From assembly GCA_022828595.1 (NCBI GenBank), contig JAKGHH010000002.1, forward strand, positions 45,354,222-45,418,221: a stretch of 64,000 nt of DNA, read 5' to 3'. The notes under the pieces are model-generated. The model did not search any database, was not told where the DNA came from, and saw nothing but the letters and a program-made list of their open reading frames with translations. How positions within the stretch are numbered: the first letter of the stretch is position 1; each line of letters starts with the position of its first letter. Below, one piece after another: positions 1-10,258 of this stretch. A program made the position numbers and the translations under genes. Source of the stretch: Nelumbo lutea (Eukaryota > Streptophyta > Magnoliopsida > Proteales > Nelumbonaceae).

Positions 1-40
1 CCCTACCTTTTTCCTTCAAACCAAACACTGCCTGCATGTA
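1..40. repeat. right end of a MITE cut by the window edge
   Basis: The first bases (tttttccttcaaaccaaaca...) match the right terminus of the complete small foldback element at 19953-20083, so this is probably the end of another copy. The rest lies outside the window. Confidence 0.5.
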
Positions 41-181
41 ACAAAATACCAGTACCCATATCATTTGATAGGTTCGCTCCAATAGTTAGTATTTGAGTTC
101 CCTTGAGATTAAACCAATTGTTTGGGAATCAACCTTGCTGCCCTTCTTTTTACTTACCTTTCTGAATTTATTAATTGGAAC

Positions 182-580
182 TAGGGGTGTCAATGGGACT
201 GCATTTGGTCCAATCTGATCCAGTCCAATGCAAGTCCATTACAAATGGATCAGGTCCAACCCAATCCAATGAATATTTTGTAACATTTTGGTTTGGTCCA
301 ATTCAATGTCCAAACTGTTTAATTTGTTCAAATTTATTTTAATTTAGATTAATTCTAACATAAACCTGGTCCATTGACACCTATATATATTCCTATAGCT
401 TCTACCAATTCAGTATAAATTTATTACAGATGGACTAGGTCCAATCAAATCCAATAAATACTTTTGATCATTAAGTCTGGATTGGTCCAATTCCATATGT
501 TTTGTTGGTCTGTCCAATCGGTCCAAATTGATTTTGGTTTGAATGAGGTCCAATCCAAAACCGATCCATTGACACCCCTA
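182..580. mobile_element. hAT-like MITE, about 399 bp
   Basis: Starts taggggtgtcaatgg and ends ccattgacaccccta, a near-perfect terminal inverted repeat. Flanking 8-mers attggaac and cttggagc agree at 6 of 8 positions, as expected for an old 8-bp hAT target duplication. The interior is repetitive gg(t)ccaatcc-type sequence with no coding potential. Confidence 0.65.
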
Positions 581-1083
581 CTTGGAGCTCAAGGGCATAA
601 TTCATAACTCTCACTAGCATCAACTTGATATCTTAAAGGAATTGGCATCATATACAATGATCCTCACAAACTTGAAGGTGTGAATCCATGAAGCATAAAG
701 GGGATTAGCAATGTGATGTTTATTATTAATATTGAAAAATATAATGTGGAATCTTCAAGTTCAAATAATAAAATTTAATTGGTTCATCTTGCTTATTTGT
801 TTATTGAGATCACTTGATTTATTTATCGATATTTATTTTTACATACAAGCATTTTAATATGTCGAAAGCTACATATCAAACATTGGATCGTATTTCCCCT
901 CCTTTTTGCATCTATTTGACTTTTCCTTATCAACTTTTGTTGTTAATTTTAGTATTTTTCTATTTGTTTTGCTTGAATACATGTGACTATTTCCATGGGC
1001 AGTGTGATGTAGAATTACTTCAACGTTCCACTTCTGTTGAGAAAATTATACTCAAAAGTGTTTTTTTTCTCTTGTGATTTAGA
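581..1083. other. AT-rich spacer, no gene seen
   Basis: Between two TIR elements. A short open frame at 814-1077 has no recognisable family and AT-rich composition typical of chance ORFs. I see no RNA gene or clear regulatory element. Confidence 0.6.
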
Positions 1084-2460
1084 TGGTGTTTGATAAATTT
1101 GAAATCTGAAATCTAAAAAGTTAAAAAGATATTAGAAGTGTTTTAAATCTGAAAAGAGACATAGTTGCTTTTCAACTTTTTAGAGGTTTTGAATAAAGAA
1201 GATTGTTTGTGTTGGATCAAACCTTCAATATCTAAAATTTACTAATTTTACTAATTTACTCCTAAAATAGGCTATATGATAATTTTGAGTTTAATTTGTA
1301 CTATTTCATAAAAATAATTGATTAAATTCAAAATAATATTGAAAAATATGAATAAATTATAAAAATAAAAATAGAATTGAAAATGCATATAAATTTATAA
1401 ATTAAAAATTAAAATAATAATGAAAATAGTAGTAAAGTCCAAGAAGCAATGAACAAAATATTTAATAATTAGCAAGTTAATATCTTAAAACTATTAAAAT
1501 ATTTAATAATTAATGAAACTTAAAATAATTAATACAAATAAAATATGTTTAGTGGAGAAGAAAAATGAATACGACAAACAATCTAAACTACAATAACAAC
1601 GGAGAGGGATTACTCAATAGTCGTTAGTACTCCCTCAAACTACTGTTGTAAAAGTTGAACGCGACGGTTCCGGTTTCGCCTACCCATGATCTCATGTCAT
1701 CTTCGTGCGGTCGTCTTCTATTGTTTAATAATTAATTCTAGATAAACAATTGATCAAGGGAGATATAGACATTTTCGGCTAGTTATGGTTTCAGAGACTT
1801 TGAATGAACATGATTTCAAAGCAGTTGGAACTCAAGCAGACTTAATATGCTTTTCTTCTTCCTCGTTGATGCTTTTGATTCTCTATGACGCCATATACTA
1901 TAGATTCGGCTTTGGACGGATCTACGAGGACATCGGGGAAAGTCGGGGGACGGATCTATGAGTTCCCTCCATGGCTTCAAACCAAATAAGACAACAGAGT
2001 TACAGAGAACGTCGGGGAACACTGAATATTTGGCTTCCATGGCTTCAAACCAAATTAGACAACAGAGTTACAAAGAATGTCGAGGACGGATCTGCGAGTT
2101 CCCTCCATGGGCACCGTGTGGATCTACGAGTTCCCTTCGGACGGTTGGATCTGTGGATCTGTGAAGCAAAGGATGTAGAGAACGTTGAAGAAGAAGAAAA
2201 AGGAGATGATGATGATGATGAGAAGGCCAAAGGGAAAAGCTTATGCCGTTGGTTCATTGCCGAGTGGAGAGAGAGAGAGGCATAACGAGTATGGGCATTT
2301 ATGTCTTTCAACGCGGTCTGAAACACATCCGAGCGCGTTAAGTCATTGGCCTACCTCTTATAATTTCATATCATTTTTTCAAATTCAATATAATCATATG
2401 TGGCATCTAAAAAGCAACATTTTTAGGCTTCAGATGTCTGAAAAGCATTATCAAACACCA
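1084..2460. mobile_element. TIR element with GC-richer interior, about 1.4 kb
   Basis: The ends tggtgtttgataa (1084) and ttatcaaacacca (2460) are exact inverted repeats of 13 bp, followed on both sides by diverged similarity (aatctgaaatctaaaaag versus the complement of gcatctaaaaagc). No convincing target duplication is visible. The outer parts are very AT-rich, while 1560-2330 is GC-richer and contains a direct duplication and an acidic/GAT-repeat stretch. This could be captured genic DNA, but I do not recognise the source. Confidence 0.5.
1969..2112 (+). repeat. 68-bp-offset direct duplication
   Basis: ccatggcttcaaaccaaat followed by agacaacagagttaca occurs at 1969 and again 68 bp later with a few substitutions. 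It lies inside the TIR element at 1084-2460. Confidence 0.7.
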
Positions 2461-2779
2461 CCTTTCATTTTTTTTTGTTGCATTCCCATGCATCGCACGA
2501 GTTTGTTGCTAGTTACTCATAATTAGCTTATGTTGTTGACTTCCATTTTTCATTTCTTGTTGAATGGCTCTCCAGCAAATTTGGAGATTGGTATGCAAAT
2601 AACTCATAGTGAAATTTGGTCCAACCATGCTAATTCAAGTTGTGTTTCTTATGCAAATAAATAGAGGTCTTAATGGACTAGATTTGGGATGGACCCCATT
2701 CAAATCAAAATCAAGGATGGATTGGACAGATCAATAAGATATATTAAATTGGACTAGTCTAGACTTAATGGTCCTCCAC
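2461..2779. other. spacer with a short inverted repeat
   Basis: No gene. gaggtcttaatggactag near 2665 and ctagacttaatggtcctcc near 2760 form an imperfect inverted repeat of about 110 bp, possibly a tiny MITE remnant abutting the 3' end of the MADS relic. Confidence 0.4.
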
Positions 2780-3205
2780 TCACTTCAACACATGCTTCTT
2801 GAGTTTATCCAAAGTCTTCCTCAAGGATAGAAAATCACAATGCTCAATATCAACAGACTCCCACCAACATCGCTGTCTCTCCTCCCCCAATATTGTTGTT
2901 CTGTGAAGAAGCACAAGATTGCTGTTCCATCTTGCTCCTTGCTTGTTTTTGAGCTCGCACTAGAGCGTCTTGATCTCATTGGACAGTTGAGCAAGATTGG
3001 CCTTAGTGTCAATACTGCCAGGGACAAGATTCTTCACCGTTAGATACAGATCGAGCATGGCCATAGGGTGGGCAAAGTTGTAAGGTCTGCCCGCCAGTGA
3101 GAAAAGGACTACAACCACCTTCTCATAGCAAAGCATGCACAAATCTACTGCTTTTAGAAGGAAGAGGCCCTTGCCTTTGTTCATTGCTCTCTTTCTCTTA
3201 CTCAT
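2780..3205 (-). pseudogene. type I (M-alpha, AGL62-like) MADS-box pseudogene
   Basis: Read on the minus strand from ATG at 3205. The frame contains the second half of a MADS box: KKGLF-like GKGLFLLKAVDLCMLC, then VVVVLFSLAGRPYNFAHP, where functional type I proteins have vvvFSpaGkpynFghP. An in-frame TAG at 2960-2962 interrupts it; the same frame continues 61 codons to TGA at 2780. This tail holds CWWES, matching the conserved WWEaPI motif of AGL62-type C-termini, and a Leu/Lys-rich end (TLDKLKKHVLK). The N-terminal DNA-contacting part (IEIKRI...FSKRR) is missing or reduced to SKRKR. No intron is needed, as usual for type I MADS genes. Functional members act in endosperm and female gametophyte; this copy looks dead. 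Confidence 0.75.
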
Positions 3206-4288
3206 ATCTTAATAGTCAACTTATGTATCTATACTGTTAGTCAAGCTCGCATCCAGTGAACCCATTGGTTCATGGGAAGCGTGGACCTTCCAATAGTAGG
3301 CGTGCATGTCATCTCCTTCAAATTATCCTAAAAATAACGGGCGTTTTCCACCAACTTCGATTCAAGCAGTTGAACCAAACACTAAAAGAAAGAAAATGAG
3401 AAATCTCACTTTAAACAATTTAGAAGTTGAATCTAACTCCCCTCCTTTTTTTTTTTTATAAATAAAATCTCTCATCCTAGCCCTATCCCTAGCTAGTGAG
3501 CAAGCCCACCAACGATTTTCATGTGCAACTGACATTTGACGGTGTGGAATCAATCAATAGAAAGAATAAATTGATTGTAAGCTCCTCCTCCTCTTTCTTC
3601 TTCTTCACAACATCACATATTACTATTTTTTTTTTGTTTTTTTTTTTAATTTTGAATCGGCGGCACCTTGAGCGGAAGGAAAATGAATTTATGCTATTAC
3701 AAGTGCAGAGTTTATTGGCTTTTAAATGCTTTTGATAGAAAATCACTGACGGTGCCTTGAAAAATGTCATTAGTAAGTGGCTATCCCAAGTAAATATATT
3801 TACGCATGTTCTTTTATTTTCCAAGCAAATAAGATAATGACTTTTTTAGCCATAAAATCCATTATTAAAAGGGGTATTTTTGTTCCATCAAAGTGTTGGC
3901 AACTTCCCCCAGGTGGGAAAGTTATTTAACCACCTCACTTATCCTTATCTAGGTAAGTGATACCTAGAAGAATAAAATTTCCCTAGTCCCCACAAATATG
4001 AAAAAATGAACATGGGTTTCTTGGTATCCTATTGACCAACTTTCTCTCCTCTCAAAGTCTAAAAAATGAATGCCCCTAATGTTCGAGATGAATGTTCAAT
4101 GGAGTCTCTTCTCATGCATACAGGCACAACGCTAAAACAGGCTAATTGCCAATAGCAACAAGGTCTCAATGAATGGAGCTCTGTATCGATGTTTGTCAAA
4201 GTGCAAGTGTAGCTAGTGGTGGTAGTGCTTTTTATCTAGAGTTCTATCTATTTTGTGTAGCTGTAGCTTTCATGAAGTTCATCTTTAT
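3206..4288. other. spacer, no gene seen
   Basis: AT-rich, with homopolymer T runs at about 3449 and 3628-3648. Open frames overlapping 3362-3824 on both strands are low-complexity shadows. Nothing with a recognisable domain. Confidence 0.6.
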
Positions 4289-4376
4289 TAGACCTGTTCA
4301 CGGGCTAGGGCTTCGGGCCGAGCCCATTAAAATTTTGACAAAAGCCAAGCACGAATCCAACCCATGAACATGTCTA
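4289..4376. mobile_element. 88-bp hAT-type MITE with perfect TSD
   Basis: Ends are tagacctgttcacggg and cccatgaacatgtcta (inverted). It is flanked by a perfect 8-bp direct repeat atctttat (4281-4288 and 4377-4384). Size, ends and TSD length fit a minimal hAT MITE. Confidence 0.85.
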
Positions 4377-5028
4377 ATCTTTATATTCCATTTGGTTCAC
4401 TTTGGAACTGGAATGGTCTGTTAGAATCAGACAAAAATTGGAATCTGAATTAAAATAAGCTGGAATGAGAGGTATTATTATTGCCAAGGGAGTGGGAGGG
4501 AATGGTAGGGGTGCTCACGGTTAACTGAACCGTGGGGTATTTTTTTAAATCAAACCAAATTGATTGGTTTTTTAAATATCCAAACCGAAACTAAACTGAT
4601 GCAATCGGTTAATCGGTGGACCGGTTAACTGCGGTTTGGTTTTTCGATTTTTCTATGCATTTAAAAAAAACTAAAACTGTCGGTGGTTGCTGTCGGTGCC
4701 GGACTGGTTGGTGCCGATAAGATTGTAAGAGAGATTAAGAACTTCCAAGAGAACTGAGAGAGACGAAAGAGAAAAGACAGAGAGTGAGAGAAGCACTAGG
4801 AATGGATGGTCTATATTTCCTTCTCCAGTGATGAGTTTCTTCCTCAGCTATGAGATGAGAAAGAAAAGAGAAATCTTCCAAGCTAAAGAGGAATACTTAC
4901 TATGGAATGGAGCACTTCTGTTAGAATAGTATATCACTTCTTAGGGAGGCAGAGGTGAGCTGCTTAGGGTCTTCTTTGTCAAAGACATCAAATAGGCTGC
5001 CAACAATTATGACCAGTGCCAAATCATC

Positions 5029-5263
5029 TGATACGAAAGAGCAAAGAAGATATATGGGAAAATAATATTTCTTGATGATCTGAATTCAACAGGTTACAAC
5101 CTATTTATAATAAGGCTAAAGATACAATCAGAGAATAGGTTGACAACCTAAATTGGAATACAACAAGGAAAGAAAAATATGTACAACCAGTTGGAGTGGA
5201 ACTATATCTCCTAGAATTACGGAGATAAAGATATAATCCTAAATCTGATGGAATACGCTAACA
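5029..5263 (-). repeat. Copia 3' LTR
   Basis: Plus strand reads tgatacgaaagag...gaatacgctaaca, giving the TG...CA ends. It matches the LTR at 10025-10258 almost throughout. Confidence 0.95.
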
Positions 5264-5275
5264 TCCCCCCTCAAA
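5264..5275 (-). other. polypurine tract of the Copia
   Basis: On the minus strand tttgagggggga sits immediately before the 3' LTR (tgttagcg...), the expected plus-strand priming site. Confidence 0.85.
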
Positions 5276-5300
5276 CTCAAGATGGTAATGTATCAATCAT

Positions 5301-5873
5301 CTAGAGTTTGCCAACTATAGTACGAAAGCAAAGAGGAAAATGAGCTTTGGTAAATATATCTGCAGACTGATCCTGAGAAGGGACAAGAATAAGGTGAATA
5401 GTACCCTCAAGCACATGATGACGAATAAAGTGGAAATCAGTCTCAATATGCTTAGTGCTCTCATGAAATACATCATTGTGGGCAATCCGTATGGCGCTAT
5501 GATTGTCACAGTAAAGAGAGGTTGCAGATGAATGAGTGATTCCCATTTCATGGAGTAACCATCGTAATCATAACAACTCGAAGGTAGTGTCAGCAAGAGC
5601 TCGATATTCAGCCTCAATACTGGAATGAGAGACAACTGTTTACTTCTTACTACACCAAGAAATAAGAGAATCGCCAAGAAAGAAGCAATAACCAGTAGTG
5701 GAGCGTTTGTCAGTAGGATCACCAGCCCAATCAACATTAGAATATGCGATCAAATGAATAGAGGAAGAACTGAAGTAGTGAAGTCCATGAAACAAGGTGC
5801 CCTTGACATAACGGATGATGCGAAGCACGGTAGCATAATGAGTAGTGCAAGGGGCAGACATGAACTGTCTCAC
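5301..5873 (-). pseudogene. Copia RNase H region
   Basis: Minus-strand frames show SNVDWAGDPTDKRSTTGYCF (usual SDaDWAGcp.drrSTtGyc) and SWCSKK, then SLYCDNHSAIRIAHNDVFHE, STKHIETDFHFIRHHV and QSADIFTKA, the classic Copia RNase H blocks. The pieces lie in different frames, so at least one frameshift separates them. The first conserved Asp is Asn here. Confidence 0.9.
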
Positions 5874-6071
5874 AATATGGACAGCATACGCAATATTAGG
5901 ACGGGTAACCGTAAGGTATACAAGACTACCAACTAGTTTCCGATATAAGGTGCAGTCACTGAGAGGAGTACCATCAGTGGCTGAAAAATTGGCATTAGGC
6001 TCAATCGAAGTGTTAACAGTCTTACTATCAGTGAGGTCGGCACGAGAAACAAGATCAGTGGCATATTTGGC

Positions 6072-7352
6072 CTAAGATAGATAATATCCATATTGGTCGG
6101 AGGAGACCTCAATGCCTAAGAAATAATTTAGTCGACCAAGATCTTTCATTTCAAACTGTTTGCTGAGAAAAGTCTTAAGAGCAGAAATGCCCTGCAAATC
6201 ATCACCAATAATGATCATGTTATCCACATAAAGGAGGAGAAGTACACAAGCCTGAGAGGTCTTATGAATGAACAAGGCATGATCATGAGTGCTAGATTGA
6301 AAACCAAACTGACAAACAGTAGAGCTGAAATTGGAGAACCATGCTCGAGGCGCTTGCTTAAGTCCATATAGAGCCTTACGGAGACGACAAACCTGATTAG
6401 GGAGATGATCATAACCAGGAGGGGACTGCATATAAATCTCTTCAGAAAGATCTCCATTGAGAAAAGCATTCTTAACATTCATTTGAAATACCTGCCAGTG
6501 CTTAGCTGCAGCAATCGCAATAAGACTACGAACAGAAGTGAGACGGGCTGCTGGGGCAAAAGTCTCCTCATAATCAATGCCATACTCTTGTGTGAACCTT
6601 TTTGCTACCAATCTAGCTTTATACCTTTCAACTGAACCATATGCCTGAGTCTTGATTTTGTAGACCCATTTACAACCAATCATGGATTTATCTGAAGGGA
6701 AGTCAACTAAATCCCAAGTATGAGTGCTTATAAGAACTTGGATTTCTTCTGCCATTGCTTTCTGCCATAGAGCTTCAGTACTAGCCTCGCGATAGGTACG
6801 GGGTTCGTATAAAGAAACAATGGTAGAGTAACAGTGAAAATCACGAAGAAGAATGGAAGGTTTAGTGACCCTACCAGAACAACGGAGTGGAGCATCAGAA
6901 TGATCATGGTCTAATTTAGTAGGAGGGATCAAGAGTTCAGAAGAAGACAGAGCTGGAGAATCCATAGCCAAGGTAGATGCATCACGAGAGGTTGCAGGTT
7001 GTGCAATACTGTTAGAGCTATCAGAGGAAAAAGTAGTTGGACATGCAGGTAAATCTTCAGGAAAACACGAAATAGTAGGATCAGTAAAAAAATATGAAGA
7101 TGTCATGGTAACTCGAAATGGGGAGAGACTTGAGAACATTTTGTGTTCCCAAAATGTAACATGACGAGATATGCGGAGTCGTTGGGAAAGAGGATCCCAA
7201 CATCGATATCCTTTATGTTCAATACCATACTCGAGAAAACAACATAAACATGCTTTTGGTTCCAATTTGGTATGTTCATGAGGTTGTAATAGAACAAAAC
7301 AAGCACAACCAAATACACGAAGAGACTGGTAATCAAGGCAATGGCCATACAA
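6072..7352 (-). pseudogene. Copia integrase C-terminus plus reverse transcriptase
   Basis: One 426-codon minus-strand frame starts with the integrase C-terminal region (LRVFGCACFVLLQPHEHTKL). RT follows: WQKAMAEEIQ, GCKWVYKIKTQAYGSVERYK, ARLVAKRFTQEYGIDYEETF, KALYGLKQAPRAW, LLLLYVDNMIIIGDD and KDLGRLNYFLGIEV. The catalytic YVDD box reads YVDN (codon 6219-6221), and QMDVKNAFLNG reads QMNVKNAFLNG. Both are Asp to Asn, a C-to-T type change on the plus strand, which should abolish polymerase activity. Confidence 0.93.
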
Positions 7353-7441
7353 CCGTTCATAGAAGAAATGTTACCAATAACAGGAGAAGGAATGCGATTG
7401 ATGGTATAAATAGCAGTGATGGCTGCTTCCCCCCCAAAATG

Positions 7442-7980
7442 CTAAGGACAAGAGGAAGAGATTAAAAGAACTCGGACAATATCAAGAATATGCCTATGTT
7501 TTCGTTCTACACGTCCATTTTGTTGAGAGGTATCGGGATAAGATCTATGAATGATGATTCCATTTTGTGAAAGAAATTGGGTAAGGATAGAATCCCGATA
7601 TTCCATGGCATTATTAGTGCAAAAAATTTTGATGATAAAGGAAAACCGAGTTTTGATCATGGTGGCAAATTGAATATAAATTGCAGGTAATTCAGATTTA
7701 TTACGCATGAGATAAATCCATGTATACCGAGAGAAATCATCAACGAAGATCACAAAATAATGTGAACCACCCATGGTATTATTAGGCGAAAATCACAAAA
7801 TCAATGCAGAAGAAACATAATCACTTATATTAAAAGGCAAAGCATGATGTTTTGAAAGATGACAGTAAACACAATCAAATGGAGTTGTTTTAACAGGACC
7901 CAAACATCCATTAGAAATTAAAGATCCTAACCTAGAGGTAGAAATGTGTCCAAAACGAGAATGCCAGACGTTAGAAGTGA
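7442..7980 (-). pseudogene. Copia GAG-pre-integrase and integrase core
   Basis: HSRFGHISTSRLGSLISNG and the CVYCHLSKHHALPF zinc region precede HYFVIFVDDFSRYTWIYLM, then CTNNAMEY and QNGIIIHRSYPDTSQQNGRV with ERKHRHILD. The central DDE Asp, normally in TDNAMEY, is Asn. A short frame break near 7775-7793 separates the zinc region from the core. Confidence 0.9.
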
Positions 7981-9333
7981 CAACAACAGCAAGAGATGGT
8001 AATTGAAGAGATGATAGCTCAAACAGTCTCCCAACCTTATGAAATGTTCCAATGATTTTTCTTGTCTGTGGATCCTGCACAGTACACATGCGACTTGAGA
8101 AATATATGTCAAAACCAAGTTCACATAATTGTCCAACAAATATAAGATTTAGAGATAATTGAGGTACTAAAAAAGTATTAGGTAGTGACAAACGAGGTGT
8201 TGAAATAGTTCCTATACTTTTGACAATTAAGGTTGAACTATTGGCAGTATGAACAATTGGTGCAACAGAAGGTTGGGACTTGGAAGTAAACAATGATGAA
8301 TTGGATGTCATATGATTGCAACAGGCAGATACAAAATACCATGATGAGGTAGTACTTGGAGTGACGGACAAGACTAAATTAGAAGGAATACCAGAAGCAG
8401 GTTGGAGTTGGTGAAGAAGGGCTTGGAGGTCTCGAAGAGAAAATTTTGGAGAGGTGTTATTAGAAGAATCATCTGTGGTAGCAGCGATAGTAGAACTCGA
8501 AGCCTGAGAACCCATGGATGAGGACTTCTGTCTAGACGCCTTTTTGGCTTGCAGGCGGCGACACTCAAAAATAGTGTGACTAGTCTTCTTGTAGTAATTG
8601 TAGAAACTCCGTTTTGAGGATTTAGAGGAAGTTGAAGAAGTACTAGACGTACCTGGAGTAACAAGAACAACATCAGTAGATAGTAAGGATCGCTCATCTC
8701 GAAGTGTTTTTAGTCGAATTTCTTCAGAGAGCAAATCTTTGATCACAACTTCAAGGGAGGGCAATGGGCTACGATGAAGTAGAGTACCACTAATAGGTTC
8801 ATACTCATCCCTGAGAGTCATCAAAAGATGCCAAACACGTTGGCGATCGTGGAACTTGGAATAAGTAGTGGCCACAGAGGTACTATCCCATTCAGGTTCA
8901 CACTGTGCCAACTGATCCCAAAAAACTTGTAATTCAGAGACATAACTGTGAATGGTTTATTCAGGTTGCTGCTTCATACGGTGAAGACGCCTATAGAGTT
9001 GAAACTGATGCACATCATCAGAAATAGAATAACGAGCTTGTAAGAAATCCCATACCTCTTTAGGAGAGTCATATTTGCGAAATTCCAACTTAATGCTTGC
9101 AATACGAGTATTTGATGATTTTTCCCGTCCCATTTTTCTATTCGTTCAACAAATTTATCATCTGTTTCATCAGCAATTTTAGTGGGTTTGGGCATCTCAC
9201 CAGTCACATATTGCCATAGAAGGCGTCATTTGAGAAAACTACGCATCTCTTGGGACCATAAATCATAATTTGAGCCATCAAAGATAACAGTGATGGGATG
9301 AGAAATATGTTGAGCAGCTTCAGATGAATCCAT
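7981..9333 (-). pseudogene. Copia gag and protease
   Basis: Gag starts with ATG at 9333 on the minus strand (MDSSEAAQHISHP, then IFDGSNYDLWSQEMRSFLK) and is interrupted by stops near 9226 and by frame breaks around 8912-8975. The nucleocapsid knuckle is degraded (NYYKKTSHTIFECR, first Cys residues lost). The protease site reads WYFVSACCNHMTSN where families have WyfDSGCCNHMT; Asp to Val and Gly to Ala remove the catalytic triad. A Ser/Thr-rich linker lies between them. Confidence 0.85.
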
Positions 9334-9476
9334 GAGGAGAAACACTGAATTTTGGAGCAACACAAGTCACGGGAAATTCTCAATATTGACCTTAAACACA
9401 GGTTTCATAGCAAGCAGCTTAGGCACAAGTTTCGGTTATGCTCACATGGGCTGCATGCTTCATTCAAGCAGCGGGG

Positions 9477-9881
9477 AGCGCTTCTCTCCCAGGAGGGCCA
9501 GACGCGAAGAAGCGGAGGGTGTGCTATCTCTACGAGCCTTCAATTGGAGACTACTACACTACTCTCTTCACCGTCGTATGGAGGTCAACCGCCCTTATCT
9601 TGCCGGTCCTGATGACATCCACTGCTTCCACTCCAACGATTACATCGACTTCCTCGTATCCGTAAAACCCGAGACTCTCCTCGACCACACACACGCCTGC
9701 CACCTCAAGCGCTTCAACGTCGGCGAGGACTGCCCCATTTTCGATGGCTTGTTTTCCTTCTATCGACGATTACGTCGACTTCCTCGTACCAATGCCGCTG
9801 TGACTAAGACAGAGAGGTGGAAGTGCAAAGGAATGCAATCAGTATATGACCAGTGCCGCTGTTAAGTTGAACTGTGGGGAT
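9477..9881 (+). pseudogene. captured class I histone deacetylase (HDA6/HDA19-like) fragment
   Basis: Plus-strand translation gives ASLPGGPDAKKRRVCYLYEP and SIGDYY, then, after a gap near 9560, HYSLHRRMEVNRPYLAGPDD, RFHSdDYvDFL-like CFHSNDYIDFLVSVKPETL and LKRFNVGEDCPIFDGLFSFY. This is the N-terminal part of an RPD3-type deacetylase. About 22 residues (YGQGHPMKPHRIRM...region) are missing with a frame change. A second partial copy of the cgattac-tcgacttcctcgta block and SAAVKLN-like coding follow at 9761-9881. It lies between the Copia PBS (10011-10024) and gag (9333), antisense to the element. No catalytic His/Asp residues are included, so it cannot encode an enzyme. Confidence 0.8.
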
Positions 9882-10010
9882 GAGAGTGAGAGCAGGGGAG
9901 ATCAAGAACCATTGAGCAAGAAGACGTGGAAGAGACCACCGAACTCAGAACAAATAAAAAATTGCAGAAGAGAAACGAGAACCGCAGAGGAAGCAAGAAG
10001 ACACGGATCA

Positions 10011-10024
10011 CAGTTCTGATACCA
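10011..10024 (-). other. Copia primer-binding site (tRNA-Met)
   Basis: Minus strand directly after the 5' LTR reads TGGTATCAGAACTG, matching the TGGTATCAGAgc consensus complementary to plant initiator tRNA-Met. Confidence 0.9.
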
Positions 10025-10258
10025 TGATACGAAAGAGCAAAGAACATATATGGGAAAATAATATTTCTTGATGATTTGAATTCAACAGGTTACAACCTAT
10101 TTATAATAAGGCTAAAGATACAACCAGAGAACAGGTCAGCAACCTAAATTGGAATACAACAAGGAAAGAAAAATATGTACAACTAGTTGGAGTGGAACTA
10201 TATCTCCTAGAATTAAGGAGATAAGATACAATCCTAAATCTAATGGAATACGCTAACA
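10025..10258 (-). repeat. Copia 5' LTR
   Basis: Same TG...CA sequence as 5029-5263; downstream in element orientation come the PBS and gag. Confidence 0.95.

Larger units (their letters stand above)
5029..10258 (-). mobile_element. full-length Ty1/Copia LTR retrotransposon
   Basis: LTRs at 5029-5263 and 10025-10258 flank an internal region with PBS, gag, protease, integrase, RT and RNase H in Copia order on the minus strand. A perfect 5-bp target duplication tcatc lies at 5024-5028 and 10259-10263. By eye the LTRs differ at roughly 11 of 235 positions. Coding regions contain stops and substitutions at catalytic Asp residues, so it is dead. It inserted into the kinase fragment of the hAT element. 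The leader between PBS and gag is unusually long and contains a histone-deacetylase-like fragment. Confidence 0.95.

Noticed and set aside
2185..2526. 113-codon frame with poly-Lys/Met start
   Set aside because: Driven by a GAT/GAA run inside a TIR element; no conserved motif.
9332..9865. 177-codon plus-strand frame as a functional host gene
   Set aside because: It is inside the Copia leader, mixes frames of an HDAC fragment, and lacks the catalytic domain.
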